From contig JASHUJ010000075.1 of assembly GCA_030040035.1 (NCBI GenBank), positions 1 through 60,954 of the forward strand: 60,954 nt of DNA. The letters are read 5' to 3'. Below, in pieces: positions 15,705-23,658 of the stretch. Position numbers and translations under genes: made by a program. Position 1 is the first letter of the stretch. Every line of letters starts with the position of its first letter. The notes below the pieces were generated by a model that was given only the letters and a program-made list of their open reading frames with translations, ran no database searches and had not been told where the DNA came from. This DNA is from Thermoplasmata archaeon (GTDB lineage: Archaea > Thermoplasmatota > Thermoplasmata > Lutacidiplasmatales > UBA184).

Positions 15705-16548
15705 CGGGTTCCGGCTCGGGGTCTACTGCACGATCGTCCGTCCCGAGGAGAAACGCATCCTCGCGGCCGCGGACGCCCGCGGAGTCGAGGTCGACCGCTG
15801 GGACGACGCGGCCGTAACGTTCGGTCTCGAGCGACCGTCGGCCCTCCCATCGGTGGTGCTGATCCGCTCGGTGAGCCACACGAGCGCCCTGTACGCCGCC
15901 TGGGGCTTCGAGCACTACGGGACGCCGACGATCAGTACCGCGGAGGTCCTCGCGCTCGCGGGCGACAAAGTCCGCACGTCGTTCCGGCTGGCCGAAGCCG
16001 GCGTCCCGACGCCCCGGACCGTGGTCGCCTTCTCCCCCGATTCCGCCCTCCGAGCCATCGAGGCGGTCGGGTACCCGGCCGTGCTCAAGCCGGCCGTCGG
16101 CTCGTGGGGTCGGTTGATGGCGAAGGTCGGGGATGCCGAGCAGGCGGTCCAGATCCTCGAGCACAAGAGCGCCCTTCCCGGTCCGCTCCACTCCGTGTTC
16201 TACGTCCAGGAGTACGTTCCGAAGCCCGAGCGAGACCTCCGAACCCTCGTGATCGGTGACTCGGTGGTCGGCGCGATGTACCGCCGGTCGAGCGAGTGGC
16301 GGACGAATGCGGCCCGGGGGGGTTCCGTGGAAGCCGCCCCCCTGACCGAGGAGCTGGTCGAGCTCTCGCTGCGGGCAGCGCAGGCCGTGGGCGGCGGCGT
16401 ACTCGCGGTCGACCTCATGGAGTCTCCGCGCGGGCTCGTCGTCCACGAGGTCAATCCGACCCCGGAGTTCAAGGCCCTCGCCGGGGCCACCGGGATCGAC
16501 ATCGCCGCGCAGATCGTGGATTACGCGATCGAGGTGGGCCGACGGTGA
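15697..16548 (+). CDS. lysX: LysW ligase (ArgX/LysX), ATP-grasp
   Basis: A 283-aa ATP-grasp ligase that attaches the alpha-amino group of glutamate (ArgX role) or 2-aminoadipate (LysX role) to the C-terminal glutamate of LysW. Family blocks are AAWGFEHYGTPTISTAEVLALAGDK, YPAVLKPAVGSWGRLMAKV (ATP-binding), YVPKPERDLRTLVIG and VHEVNPTPEFK (metal site). The GTG at 15697 lies inside lysW, so the two are tightly coupled. Neighbouring argG and argH suggest glutamate as the main substrate; whether the enzyme also serves lysine synthesis, as in some archaea with one ligase, cannot be decided here. Confidence 0.93.
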   Translation: MSDGFRLGVYCTIVRPEEKRILAAADARGVEVDRWDDAAVTFGLERPSALPSVVLIRSVSHTSALYAAWGFEHYGTPTISTAEVLALAGDKVRTSFRLAEAGVPTPRTVVAFSPDSALRAIEAVGYPAVLKPAVGSWGRLMAKVGDAEQAVQILEHKSALPGPLHSVFYVQEYVPKPERDLRTLVIGDSVVGAMYRRSSEWRTNAARGGSVEAAPLTEELVELSLRAAQAVGGGVLAVDLMESPRGLVVHEVNPTPEFKALAGATGIDIAAQIVDYAIEVGRR

Positions 16549-17570
16549 ACGTCGCGGTGGTCGGCGGATCGGGGTACGTCGGGGGCGAGCTCCTCCGGTT
16601 GCTCCTCCACCATCCGGACGTCGAGCTCGCGCAGGTGACCTCCGTCCACTGGGCGGGGAAACCGATCGCGCGCGCGCACCCGAATCTGCGGGGGGCCTCG
16701 TCGCTCCGGTTCGTGTCCCCGGCGGACCTGCGTCCGGCGGAGGCCCTGTTCGTCGCGACGCCGCACGGGGAGGCGATGGCGCGCATGCCCGAGTGGCTCG
16801 CGAGCAGCGGGTTCGTGATCGACCTCACCGCGGACCACCGCCTGCACGACGCCGCGGCGTACCCCCGGTACTACCGGGCCGACCATCCGCATCCCGAGCT
16901 CCTCACGCAGGCGGTCCCGGGACTTCCGGAGTTCTACCGGAACGAGCTCCGCGCGGCCCGGTTGATCGCCGTCCCGGGCTGCATCGCGACCGCCTCGATC
17001 CTCGCGCTCCGGCCCCTTGTCGGGCTGACCGGGGTTCCGGATCGCCCGGTCGTGATCGACGCGAAGAGCGGGTCGTCCGCGAGCGGACGGGAGTCCGGGC
17101 CGGCCGGCGCCCATGCGGAGCGCTCGGGCGTCATGCGGGCCTACGCTCCCGCCGGCCACCGGCACACCGCCGAAATCGAGCAGGAGACCGGGCTCACGGT
17201 CGCGCTGTCCGCCCACGCGGTCGAGGCGGTCCGGGGAGTCCTCGCGACCTGCCACGTCTTCCTCTCCCGCCCGGTCGAGGAGAAGGAACTCTGGCGAACC
17301 TACCGGGCCGCGTACGGCTCCGAGCCGTTCGTCCGGATCGTCCACGATTCGGACGGCCTCTACCGCGAGCCGGAGCCCAAGATCCTGGCCGGGTCCAACT
17401 ACTGCGACGTCGGCTTTGCCGTCGACGCGCACGCGCAGCGTCTCGTCGCGATCGCCGCGCTCGACAACCTCGGGAAGGGGGCCGCCGGGAACGCCGTGCA
17501 GTGCTTCAACGTCCGGGCGGGGCGACCGGAGACGACCGCACTCGACTTCCCGGGCCTCCACCCGATCTAG
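16545..17570 (+). CDS. lysY: LysW-gamma-glutamyl phosphate / aminoadipyl phosphate reductase
   Basis: A 341-aa reductase of the ArgC/LysY family. It turns the phosphorylated LysW-bound intermediate into its semialdehyde with NADPH. The N-terminal VVGGSGYVGGELLRLL is the nucleotide-binding turn and VPGCIATASILAL contains the catalytic cysteine. HRHTAEIEQE and the final LDNLGKGAAGNAVQ are typical of the family. The GTG start overlaps the lysX stop (GTGA). A nine-base gap separates it from lysZ, so the order is reductase before kinase, as in other LysW clusters. Confidence 0.94.
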   Translation: MNVAVVGGSGYVGGELLRLLLHHPDVELAQVTSVHWAGKPIARAHPNLRGASSLRFVSPADLRPAEALFVATPHGEAMARMPEWLASSGFVIDLTADHRLHDAAAYPRYYRADHPHPELLTQAVPGLPEFYRNELRAARLIAVPGCIATASILALRPLVGLTGVPDRPVVIDAKSGSSASGRESGPAGAHAERSGVMRAYAPAGHRHTAEIEQETGLTVALSAHAVEAVRGVLATCHVFLSRPVEEKELWRTYRAAYGSEPFVRIVHDSDGLYREPEPKILAGSNYCDVGFAVDAHAQRLVAIAALDNLGKGAAGNAVQCFNVRAGRPETTALDFPGLHPI

Positions 17571-17578
17571 CCGCGGAC

Positions 17579-18373
17579 ATGACGCTCGTCGTGAAGATCG
17601 GTGGGGCCGCCGGGAACGAGGTGGACCCCGTCCTCCCCGACCTGGCGGACCGCGCCGGGACGGTCCTCGTCCACGGAGGTTCCTCCGAGATCGACCGCCT
17701 GGGAGCCGCGCTGGGTCGGCCGTCCGAATACTACACCTCCCCGAGCGGGGTCGTGTCGCGTCGCAGCGACTCCGCCCATCTCGAGGTGGTGGTCCTCGCG
17801 CTCGCGGGAAAGGTCCAGACCGACCTCGTCGCTCGATGCGCGGCGCAGGGCATTCGAGCGGTCGGTCTCTCGGGCGTCGACGGGACGGTGATCCGCGCCC
17901 GGCGGAAAGAGGGCGCGCGGGCGGTCGTCGACGGTCGCGTCCTGCGAGTTCCCGACGACCGCTCGGGCACGATCGAGCGGGTCGACACCGATCTATTGCA
18001 CCTCCTCCTGGGCGCCGGGATCCTCCCGATCCTGGGGCCCCCCGCCGTCACCGCCACCGGCGAGATCGTCAATGTCGACGCGGATCGCGTGGCGGCCCAC
18101 GTGGCGATCGCCCTCGCCGCCGAGCGGCTCGTGTTCCTCACGAACGTTGCCGGGCTCCTCCGCGCGCCGACCGACCCGGGGTCCCTGATCCACCGGGTGC
18201 GGCGGACAGAACTCGCCTCGGTCCTCCCGTACGCGCTCGGTCGGATGCGCAAGAAGCTCGCGGCGACGCAGAGTGCGCTCGACGGCGGAGTCCGCGAGGT
18301 CATCATCGCCTCGTCCGCGGGACCGCTTCCGATCGAACGGGCGATCCGCGGGGAGGGCACGGTCTTCGCATGA
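17579..18373 (+). CDS. lysZ: LysW-aminoadipate/glutamate kinase
   Basis: A 264-aa amino-acid kinase of the ArgB/LysZ group that phosphorylates the side-chain carboxylate of the LysW-bound substrate. It shows VVKIGGAAGN for the phosphate-binding loop, VLVHGGSSEIDRLG and GLSGVDGTVIRARRK. The nucleotide-binding block is INVDADR-like (EIVNVDADRVAAHVAIALAAERLVFLTNVAGL). The length is normal. It begins with ATG at 17579, nine bases beyond lysY, and its stop overlaps the lysJ ATG (ATGA). Confidence 0.94.
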   Translation: MTLVVKIGGAAGNEVDPVLPDLADRAGTVLVHGGSSEIDRLGAALGRPSEYYTSPSGVVSRRSDSAHLEVVVLALAGKVQTDLVARCAAQGIRAVGLSGVDGTVIRARRKEGARAVVDGRVLRVPDDRSGTIERVDTDLLHLLLGAGILPILGPPAVTATGEIVNVDADRVAAHVAIALAAERLVFLTNVAGLLRAPTDPGSLIHRVRRTELASVLPYALGRMRKKLAATQSALDGGVREVIIASSAGPLPIERAIRGEGTVFA

Positions 18374-19530
18374 GCGAGTCGCTCGTCGCCCGGTCGCTCG
18401 AGTTCGGCCAGCCAGCCCGCGGCCGTCTCACGATCGTTCGGGCCCAAGGGGCCCGGCTCTGGGGCGCCGACGGCCGGGAGTTCGTCGATCTGGGCGCGAC
18501 GCACGGAGCCGGCAGTCTCGGGGCGGCCCACCCGGAAGTGGCGCGGGCGGTCGCCGCTCAAGCGCGCGAACTCCTCTACCTCGGCAGCGGTTACTCGAAT
18601 CCGGTCCGGACCGCCTTCCTGGAGCGACTGCTCTCCCTCCTTCCGAGCTCCTTCACCCGGGTGTTCCTGTCCAATTCGGGGGCCGAGGCGGTCGAGGCCG
18701 GTCTCAAGGCCGCCCGATCGGCGACGGGACGGCCGGGGATCGTCGCCGCGATGCGGGGGTTCCACGGACGGACGTTCGGGGCCCTGAGCGCGACCTGGCG
18801 TCGGGAGCTGCGCGAGCCGTTCGAGCCGCTCGTGCCGGGGTTCGCTCACGTTCCGTTCAACGATGCGGCCGCGCTCGACGAGGCCGTCGACGAGTCGACC
18901 GCGTTGGTCCTGCTCGAGCCGGTCCAGGGGGAAGGGGGCGTGCACGTCGCGACGGCCGAGTACCTGCGAGCCGCGCGCGCTGCCTGCGATCGGACAGGGG
19001 CGCTCCTCGCGTTCGACGAAGTTCAGACCGGGATCGGCCGGACGGGCCGGCTCTTCGCCTTCGAGCGATGGGGCGTCGTCCCGGACGTGCTGCTGCTGGC
19101 GAAGTCGCTGGCGGGCGGCGTGCCGATCGGTGCGACGGTCACCACCGAGGAGGTCGCCCGGCGCTTCCGGGGGACCCATCATTCGACCTTCGGCGGCAAC
19201 CCGCTCGCGTGCGCGGCCGGCCTCGCCGCGCTCGAGGTCACCGTGCGCGAGCATCTCCCGGCGCGCGCCGAGGCGCTGGGAGCGATCGGTCGCCGCCACC
19301 TCGAGGCGCTCCCCGGCCCCAAGGTCCGCGAGGTCCGCGGGCTCGGCCTCCTGCTGGGCGTCGAGCTGCGCGAGCGGGTCGCGCCGTACCTGGCGGCGCT
19401 CGAACGCCGGGGCTATCTCGCGATCTCCGCCGGCCCGAGCGTCCTTCGCCTGCTTCCGCCGCTCACGATCCCCGACGCCGATTGGGACGCGGGCCTCCGC
19501 GCGATCGCGGAGGTGGTCGCCGGTGGATGA
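18370..19530 (+). CDS. lysJ: LysW-gamma-semialdehyde aminotransferase
   Basis: A 386-aa PLP-dependent class III aminotransferase of the ArgD/LysJ type that transfers an amino group, usually from glutamate, to the LysW-linked semialdehyde. LSNSGAEAVEAGLKAAR, the aspartate of FDEVQTGIGRTG and the lysine of LLLAKSLAGGVPIGA (Schiff base with PLP) mark the active site. HHSTFGGNPLACAAGLAALE is also characteristic. It starts at an ATG overlapping the lysZ stop. The lysK GTG starts eight bases before its own stop codon ends. Confidence 0.95.
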   Translation: MSESLVARSLEFGQPARGRLTIVRAQGARLWGADGREFVDLGATHGAGSLGAAHPEVARAVAAQARELLYLGSGYSNPVRTAFLERLLSLLPSSFTRVFLSNSGAEAVEAGLKAARSATGRPGIVAAMRGFHGRTFGALSATWRRELREPFEPLVPGFAHVPFNDAAALDEAVDESTALVLLEPVQGEGGVHVATAEYLRAARAACDRTGALLAFDEVQTGIGRTGRLFAFERWGVVPDVLLLAKSLAGGVPIGATVTTEEVARRFRGTHHSTFGGNPLACAAGLAALEVTVREHLPARAEALGAIGRRHLEALPGPKVREVRGLGLLLGVELRERVAPYLAALERRGYLAISAGPSVLRLLPPLTIPDADWDAGLRAIAEVVAGG

Positions 19531-20584
19531 GCTCGACGCGCTCGAGCGGCTCGTCCGAACGTACAGTCCCTCGGGTCGAGAACGCGGCGCGGTGAGAGAA
19601 TTCGTTCGGATCGCCCGCTCGCTCGGCTACGTGTCGCGCGTCGACGCGGCGGGCAACGGGATCGCGCGGCGCGGGGCCGGCCGGCCCCGGATCGTGTTCC
19701 TCGGGCACATCGACACGGTCGACGGCGAGATCCCGATCCGTCGGACTGCGGGCCACCTCGCCGGCCGCGGCGCGGTCGACGCGAAGGCGGCGCTCGTCGC
19801 CGCGCTCTTGGCCGGCCGGGATGCCAGCGGTCCCGGAGCCTACTGCGTGGTCGCGGCGGTGGGCGAAGAGACGGACAGCCGGGGGGCGCGCCACGTCATG
19901 GCCGGGACCCGACCCGACGCCCTGATCGCGGGCGAACCGAGCGGCTGGGACGGGCTCACGATCGGTTACAAGGGCATGGTCCGGATCGAAGCGGCGTTCC
20001 GCGGGTCCCGGACCCACTATTCGTCGCCCTACCTGACGTCGATGGATCGCGCCCTCCAGTGGGTGGGGTTGGTCCGAAGCTTCGTCGCCGAACGGCGCGG
20101 GTCCACGCCGTTCCACTCGCTCACCATGAAGGTCGTCGGACTCTCGTCCTCCGCGGACCGAGGGATCGAGATCGCCCGGATCTCGGTCGACCTGCGCGTG
20201 CCCCCCGGCTGCTCGACCGCGGCGCTCGTCGCCGCGCTGCCCGGCGGCACGCGGGCCGACTCGGTCCGTGTCCGCGTCCGGATCGAGCCGGTCGAGGTCG
20301 AACGGTCGAATCCCGTCGTCGTCGCGCTGGTCGCGGGGATCCGCGCCCAGGGGGGCCGGCCCACGCTCTGGCGGAAGGGCGGCACCTCGGACCTCAACCT
20401 CGCGGTGCGCGCGTGGGGGGTCCCGGCCGCGGCCTACGGACCGGGCGACGCCCGGCTCGATCACACGGATCGCGAGCGGATTTCTCGCGGGGAGCTCGGT
20501 CGGTCGATCGCCGTGCTGCGGATCGCGATCGAGCGGATCCGCCGCGGGGCGCTCACTCCTCGACGATCGGTCGCCGGTGCTTGA
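19523..20584 (+). CDS. lysK: LysW-lysine/ornithine hydrolase
   Basis: A 353-aa M20-type metallohydrolase that releases free ornithine (or lysine) from LysW. Metal-binding elements are visible in order: FLGHIDTVDG, GRGAVDAKAALVAALLA, AVGEETDSRGA and the final RLDHTDRERIS. The GTG at 19523 overlaps lysJ by eight bases. The 3' end runs 32 bases into the convergent pirin gene. The gene ends the operon. With argG and argH present, the released product is most simply ornithine, which would pass to an ornithine carbamoyltransferase encoded elsewhere. Confidence 0.94.
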   Translation: MDELDALERLVRTYSPSGRERGAVREFVRIARSLGYVSRVDAAGNGIARRGAGRPRIVFLGHIDTVDGEIPIRRTAGHLAGRGAVDAKAALVAALLAGRDASGPGAYCVVAAVGEETDSRGARHVMAGTRPDALIAGEPSGWDGLTIGYKGMVRIEAAFRGSRTHYSSPYLTSMDRALQWVGLVRSFVAERRGSTPFHSLTMKVVGLSSSADRGIEIARISVDLRVPPGCSTAALVAALPGGTRADSVRVRVRIEPVEVERSNPVVVALVAGIRAQGGRPTLWRKGGTSDLNLAVRAWGVPAAAYGPGDARLDHTDRERISRGELGRSIAVLRIAIERIRRGALTPRRSVAGA

Positions 20585-21428
20585 CGAACTCGCCGCTCCG
20601 CAGTTCGCGCATCGCGGTGGCGAGTTCGTCCGGCCGATTCATGACGATCGGACCGTACCAGGCGACCGGCTCGTGGAGCGGACGGCCCGTGACGAGGAGG
20701 AACCGAGCGCCCCGGTCGGACGCGTGCATCCGGACGGACACGCCGGGGGCGAACAGGGCGGTCTCCCCCCGGTCGAGTGGTTGGGCATCGCGGCCCTCGA
20801 ACGTCCCGACCCCTTCGATCCCGTGGACGAAGGCGGTGTGGTCCGGGTGGGTCGCGAGCTCGAACGAACCTCCGGCCGGGACCCGAACGTCGAGATACGT
20901 CGGATCGACGGGGATCCCCCGGACCGGGCCCTCGACGGCTCCGAACGTCCCGGCAACGACCTTGACCCGGCTCCCCGCGTCCGTCGTCACCTCGGGAATG
21001 TCGCCGGCGGAGAGGCCCCGGTACGCCGGGTCGCTCATCTTCTCCTTCGCGGGGAGATTGACCCAGAGCTGGAAACCGGACATCGGGCCCTCGGTGCGCT
21101 GCGGCATCTCCTGATGGATGATCCCACTGCCCGAGTTCATCCACTGAACATCGCCGGCGCCGATCACCCCCGAGTTGCCGAGCGTGTCGCCGTGGGCGAC
21201 CCGCCCGTCGAGCACGTAGGTGACGGTCTCGATGCCGCGGTGCGGGTGCCAGGGAAATCCGGCGAGATAGTCCGCCGGGTTCGACGAGCCGAACCGGTCC
21301 AGGAGCAGGAATGGGTCGAAGAGAGGCACTTCGGGGTTGGCGAACGACCGGCGGAGGCGCACGCCCGCGCCCTCCACGGTGGGAACGCCCGGAAATCGGT
21401 GGGCGATCGAACGTACGGGGTCGGGCAC
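20553..21428 (-). CDS. Pirin family cupin protein
   Basis: A 291-aa bicupin of the pirin family. The N-terminal cupin has the metal site in GFPWHPHRGIETVTYVLDG, with a further His-Glu in SGIIHQEMP. LQLWVNLPAKEKM-type sequence (FQLWVNLPAKEKMSDPAY) is diagnostic for pirins, and the end carries PVAWYGPIVMN. Pirins bind iron; some act as quercetinases and others in regulation, so the role here is open. The GTG at 21428 is chosen because AGGTAAGGA precedes it and a TATA-like box lies 37 bases upstream, with a palindrome between the two. Confidence 0.9.
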   Translation of the reverse strand: MPDPVRSIAHRFPGVPTVEGAGVRLRRSFANPEVPLFDPFLLLDRFGSSNPADYLAGFPWHPHRGIETVTYVLDGRVAHGDTLGNSGVIGAGDVQWMNSGSGIIHQEMPQRTEGPMSGFQLWVNLPAKEKMSDPAYRGLSAGDIPEVTTDAGSRVKVVAGTFGAVEGPVRGIPVDPTYLDVRVPAGGSFELATHPDHTAFVHGIEGVGTFEGRDAQPLDRGETALFAPGVSVRMHASDRGARFLLVTGRPLHEPVAWYGPIVMNRPDELATAMRELRSGEFVKHRRPIVEE

Positions 21429-21451
21429 TTTCCTTACCTCGCACCATCGAA

Positions 21452-21464
21452 TTACTCGGAGTAA
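21452..21464. promoter_or_regulatory. Palindrome over the pirin transcription start
   Basis: TTACTC and GAGTAA are perfect inverted arms around a single G. The site lies between the TATA-like box and the pirin start codon, where a bound repressor would block transcription. Confidence 0.5.
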
Positions 21465-21470
21465 CTTAAA
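21461..21470 (-). promoter_or_regulatory. TATA-like box of the pirin gene
   Basis: The minus strand reads TTTAAGTTAC, about 37 bases before the GTG at 21428, leaving a leader of roughly 12 bases that contains the AGGTAAGGA ribosome-binding site. Confidence 0.5.
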
Positions 21471-21531
21471 GGGCGAGGGAAGTCCCGGCCACTTGCTGGT
21501 CCGCCGGCCGCGGGGACCACGGGCTCGAACC

Positions 21532-21541
21532 AATCCTAAAG
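21532..21541 (+). promoter_or_regulatory. TATA-like box of the zinc-ribbon membrane protein gene
   Basis: AATCCTAAAG on the plus strand, centred 28 bases before the GTG at 21565, which suggests a leaderless transcript and supports that start over upstream in-frame codons. Confidence 0.5.
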
Positions 21542-21564
21542 CCGAGCAGAGGGTACCCCGCACG

Positions 21565-22461
21565 GTGGGCGCGACGTTCTGCTCCTTTTGCGGTCGGCCT
21601 CTCCCTCCGGTGGGTACGTTCTGCCCCTACTGCGGCGCCGCGCGCGCGAGCGGGCCCCCGGGCCCGGGCGGCGGACCGGCCGCTCCGTCCGGGTATGCGG
21701 CCCCACCCTCGGCCCCGGTGGGCCCCGGGTACTTGGCCCCCCCGCTCCTGCCCGCGGGCGCGGTGCCGGCGCTGCCGATCCCCAACCCGGCGACCCGAGC
21801 GTCGGACCTCGCCGGACTCTCCCGCGTCGAGCTCGCCGCGATCCTCTCCCTCGTGACCGCCCTCGTCGGCGTCGTGGTGGACTTTACCGGCGGCCTCTCG
21901 AACCTGTTCACGGTGACCCGCACTCCGACGGGGACGACCATCTCGCTCCCGCCCGAGGGATTCTGGATCGGCGTGATCGTCGTCGAGGCGGTCCTCGGGC
22001 TCGTGGTAATCCTCCTCTATCGCGCGGCCTTCCGGGACCTCGCCCGCGTCGACCGGAGATTTGCGAGCCCCGCAAGCTTCGCGCTGGTCGCCTTCATCGG
22101 GGTGATCCTCGCGGTCACGGGCGCGGCGTTGACGCTCGACGCGCTGTACCGCGCCGTCCAGTGCGCTGGTGCCGGCCATCCGCTCACCTCCGCGTGCCTG
22201 CCGCTCGGCAGCCTGTTCGGCGGAATCGCGCTCGTGGTGATCGGCGGGATCGCTGCGCTGGTCGGGTACCTCGGCATCCTGATCGGCGTCTGGCGGCTCG
22301 GCACGCGGTTCGACGAGGCGGCGTTCAAGGTCGGAGCGATCCTGCTGATCTTGCCGTTGCTCAACATCGTCGGCGCGATCCTCATCCTGATCGGGGCACG
22401 CGCGGGACGTCGGAAGGTCACGGGATTCCCCGGTGCGCCGGCCCCTCCCGGCTTCTTCTGA
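21565..22461 (+). CDS. Zinc-ribbon polytopic membrane protein
   Basis: A 298-aa protein of unknown function. Residues 6-9 (CSFC) and 19-22 (CPYC) are two CxxC knuckles forming one zinc ribbon at the very N-terminus. A Pro/Gly/Ala-rich linker follows to about residue 85. The rest holds four to five hydrophobic helices, including LAAILSLVTALVGVVVDFTGG and a GGIALVVIGGIAALVGYLGILIG stretch, with a short basic C-terminus. Such zinc-ribbon plus helix proteins are common in archaea and poorly understood. It is a single gene between pirin and the phosphate permease. Confidence 0.8.
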   Translation: MGATFCSFCGRPLPPVGTFCPYCGAARASGPPGPGGGPAAPSGYAAPPSAPVGPGYLAPPLLPAGAVPALPIPNPATRASDLAGLSRVELAAILSLVTALVGVVVDFTGGLSNLFTVTRTPTGTTISLPPEGFWIGVIVVEAVLGLVVILLYRAAFRDLARVDRRFASPASFALVAFIGVILAVTGAALTLDALYRAVQCAGAGHPLTSACLPLGSLFGGIALVVIGGIAALVGYLGILIGVWRLGTRFDEAAFKVGAILLILPLLNIVGAILILIGARAGRRKVTGFPGAPAPPGFF

Positions 22462-22530
22462 ACCCGCGCTGCCCCGCCACGACGCGCGCGACCCAGAGTC
22501 CGGATCGTCCGCGAGGATCCCCGGGCCCGC

Positions 22531-23499
22531 TCAGGCGAGCAGGTGGGTCGCCCGGAAGGCGAGCACGACGCCGTAGCCCAACGCGGCCCCCGAGACCGGT
22601 CCGAGCGCCCAGCCGGTGAGTACCCCCCGCACGGTCTTCCAGAGCACGGTCCGGTGGCGTCGCGCCATCCCCGTGCCGATCATCGCTCCGACGAGTGCCT
22701 GGTTCATCGACGTGAAGAAGCCGAAGGCGACCGCGACCAGGATCACGATCGACTGGGCCAGCTGGGCACTGATCGCCATCCGCGCGTCGAGCTGGACCAG
22801 GTCGAACGCCACGGCCTTGAGGAGCGGACGCCCCCAAGTAAGGACCCCGAGCGCGAGCCCGACTCCCCCGACCAGACCCGCGAGCATCAGGCCCAGGAGA
22901 CCGGTCATGACGAAGGCGCCCGAGGCGTTCGAGACGTCGTTGGCCCCCATCGCGAAGGAGGCGGCGGCCCCGACCCCGACGAGGCCGACGACCGCCGCGT
23001 GCGCGAGGTCCCGGGCGCGGGGGCCCGGCGGCCGCATCCGGTCCGCCACGCGAACGACGACGTAGCCCAGCGCGAAGGCGGCGAACGGTGCACTGGCCCA
23101 GACGACGAGCAGCGTACCGATCGTCCCCCAGTCGATCCCGATCCCCGCCGCGAAGCCCGCTCCGACGGCCGAGAAGACCAGGATCTGGATCGTCGACGTC
23201 GGCAGCGTGAGGAAGTTGTACGCGCTCGTGAGCGCGAGGGCGCTCACGATGATCGCGAGCGCGAGGCCGAGGGCGACCCGTGATGAAAGGAGAATGCCGT
23301 GGCCCACGGTCGTCTCGACCGCCCCGCTCGCGAAGACCGCTCCGAGGAGGGCGAGCGGGGCCATCAGGAGAAGCGCCCGGCCGGGCCGGATCGCTCCGGC
23401 GGCATAGGGCATTCCCATGCAGGCACCCGTGTAGTGGGCGCCGATACTGATCGCGAAGCCGAACGCGGCCGCGATGAGGACGTAGGCGATCAGCAGCAT
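22531..23499 (-). CDS. PiT family inorganic phosphate (or sulfate) permease, divergent
   Basis: A 322-aa carrier with about ten hydrophobic segments resembling the PiT family. The second-half signature is present (GANDVSNASGAFV, near residue 175). The N-terminal counterpart is altered: the region reads SIGAHYTGACMGMPYAAG where canonical members have GANDxAN. That motif helps coordinate ion and phosphate in both inverted repeats, so transport may differ from standard PiT proteins in ion or anion. A short regulatory PhoU-like partner is not adjacent. It starts with an ATG at 23499 and is transcribed alone, divergent from the amino-acid permease. Confidence 0.82.
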   Translation of the reverse strand: MLLIAYVLIAAAFGFAISIGAHYTGACMGMPYAAGAIRPGRALLLMAPLALLGAVFASGAVETTVGHGILLSSRVALGLALAIIVSALALTSAYNFLTLPTSTIQILVFSAVGAGFAAGIGIDWGTIGTLLVVWASAPFAAFALGYVVVRVADRMRPPGPRARDLAHAAVVGLVGVGAAASFAMGANDVSNASGAFVMTGLLGLMLAGLVGGVGLALGVLTWGRPLLKAVAFDLVQLDARMAISAQLAQSIVILVAVAFGFFTSMNQALVGAMIGTGMARRHRTVLWKTVRGVLTGWALGPVSGAALGYGVVLAFRATHLLA

Positions 23500-23628
23500 G
23501 GATTGGCTCGGTCCCGGTGCCCCCGGACGGATCTCCTCCCGCCCACCGGGTTTCGCGGTTTAGGCCTATCCGGGGGGACCCGCGCATCGGCTCTCGGGTC
23601 CGCCGGCCGTTTCGCCCTCTCGGCTCGG

Positions 23629-23637
23629 CCTTAAGTC
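23629..23637 (+). promoter_or_regulatory. TATA-like box of the APC permease gene
   Basis: CCTTAAGTC on the plus strand, centred 26 bases before the GTG at 23659, consistent with a leaderless mRNA. Confidence 0.45.
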
Positions 23638-23658
23638 GCGGCGGGCCCACGACCCGCG

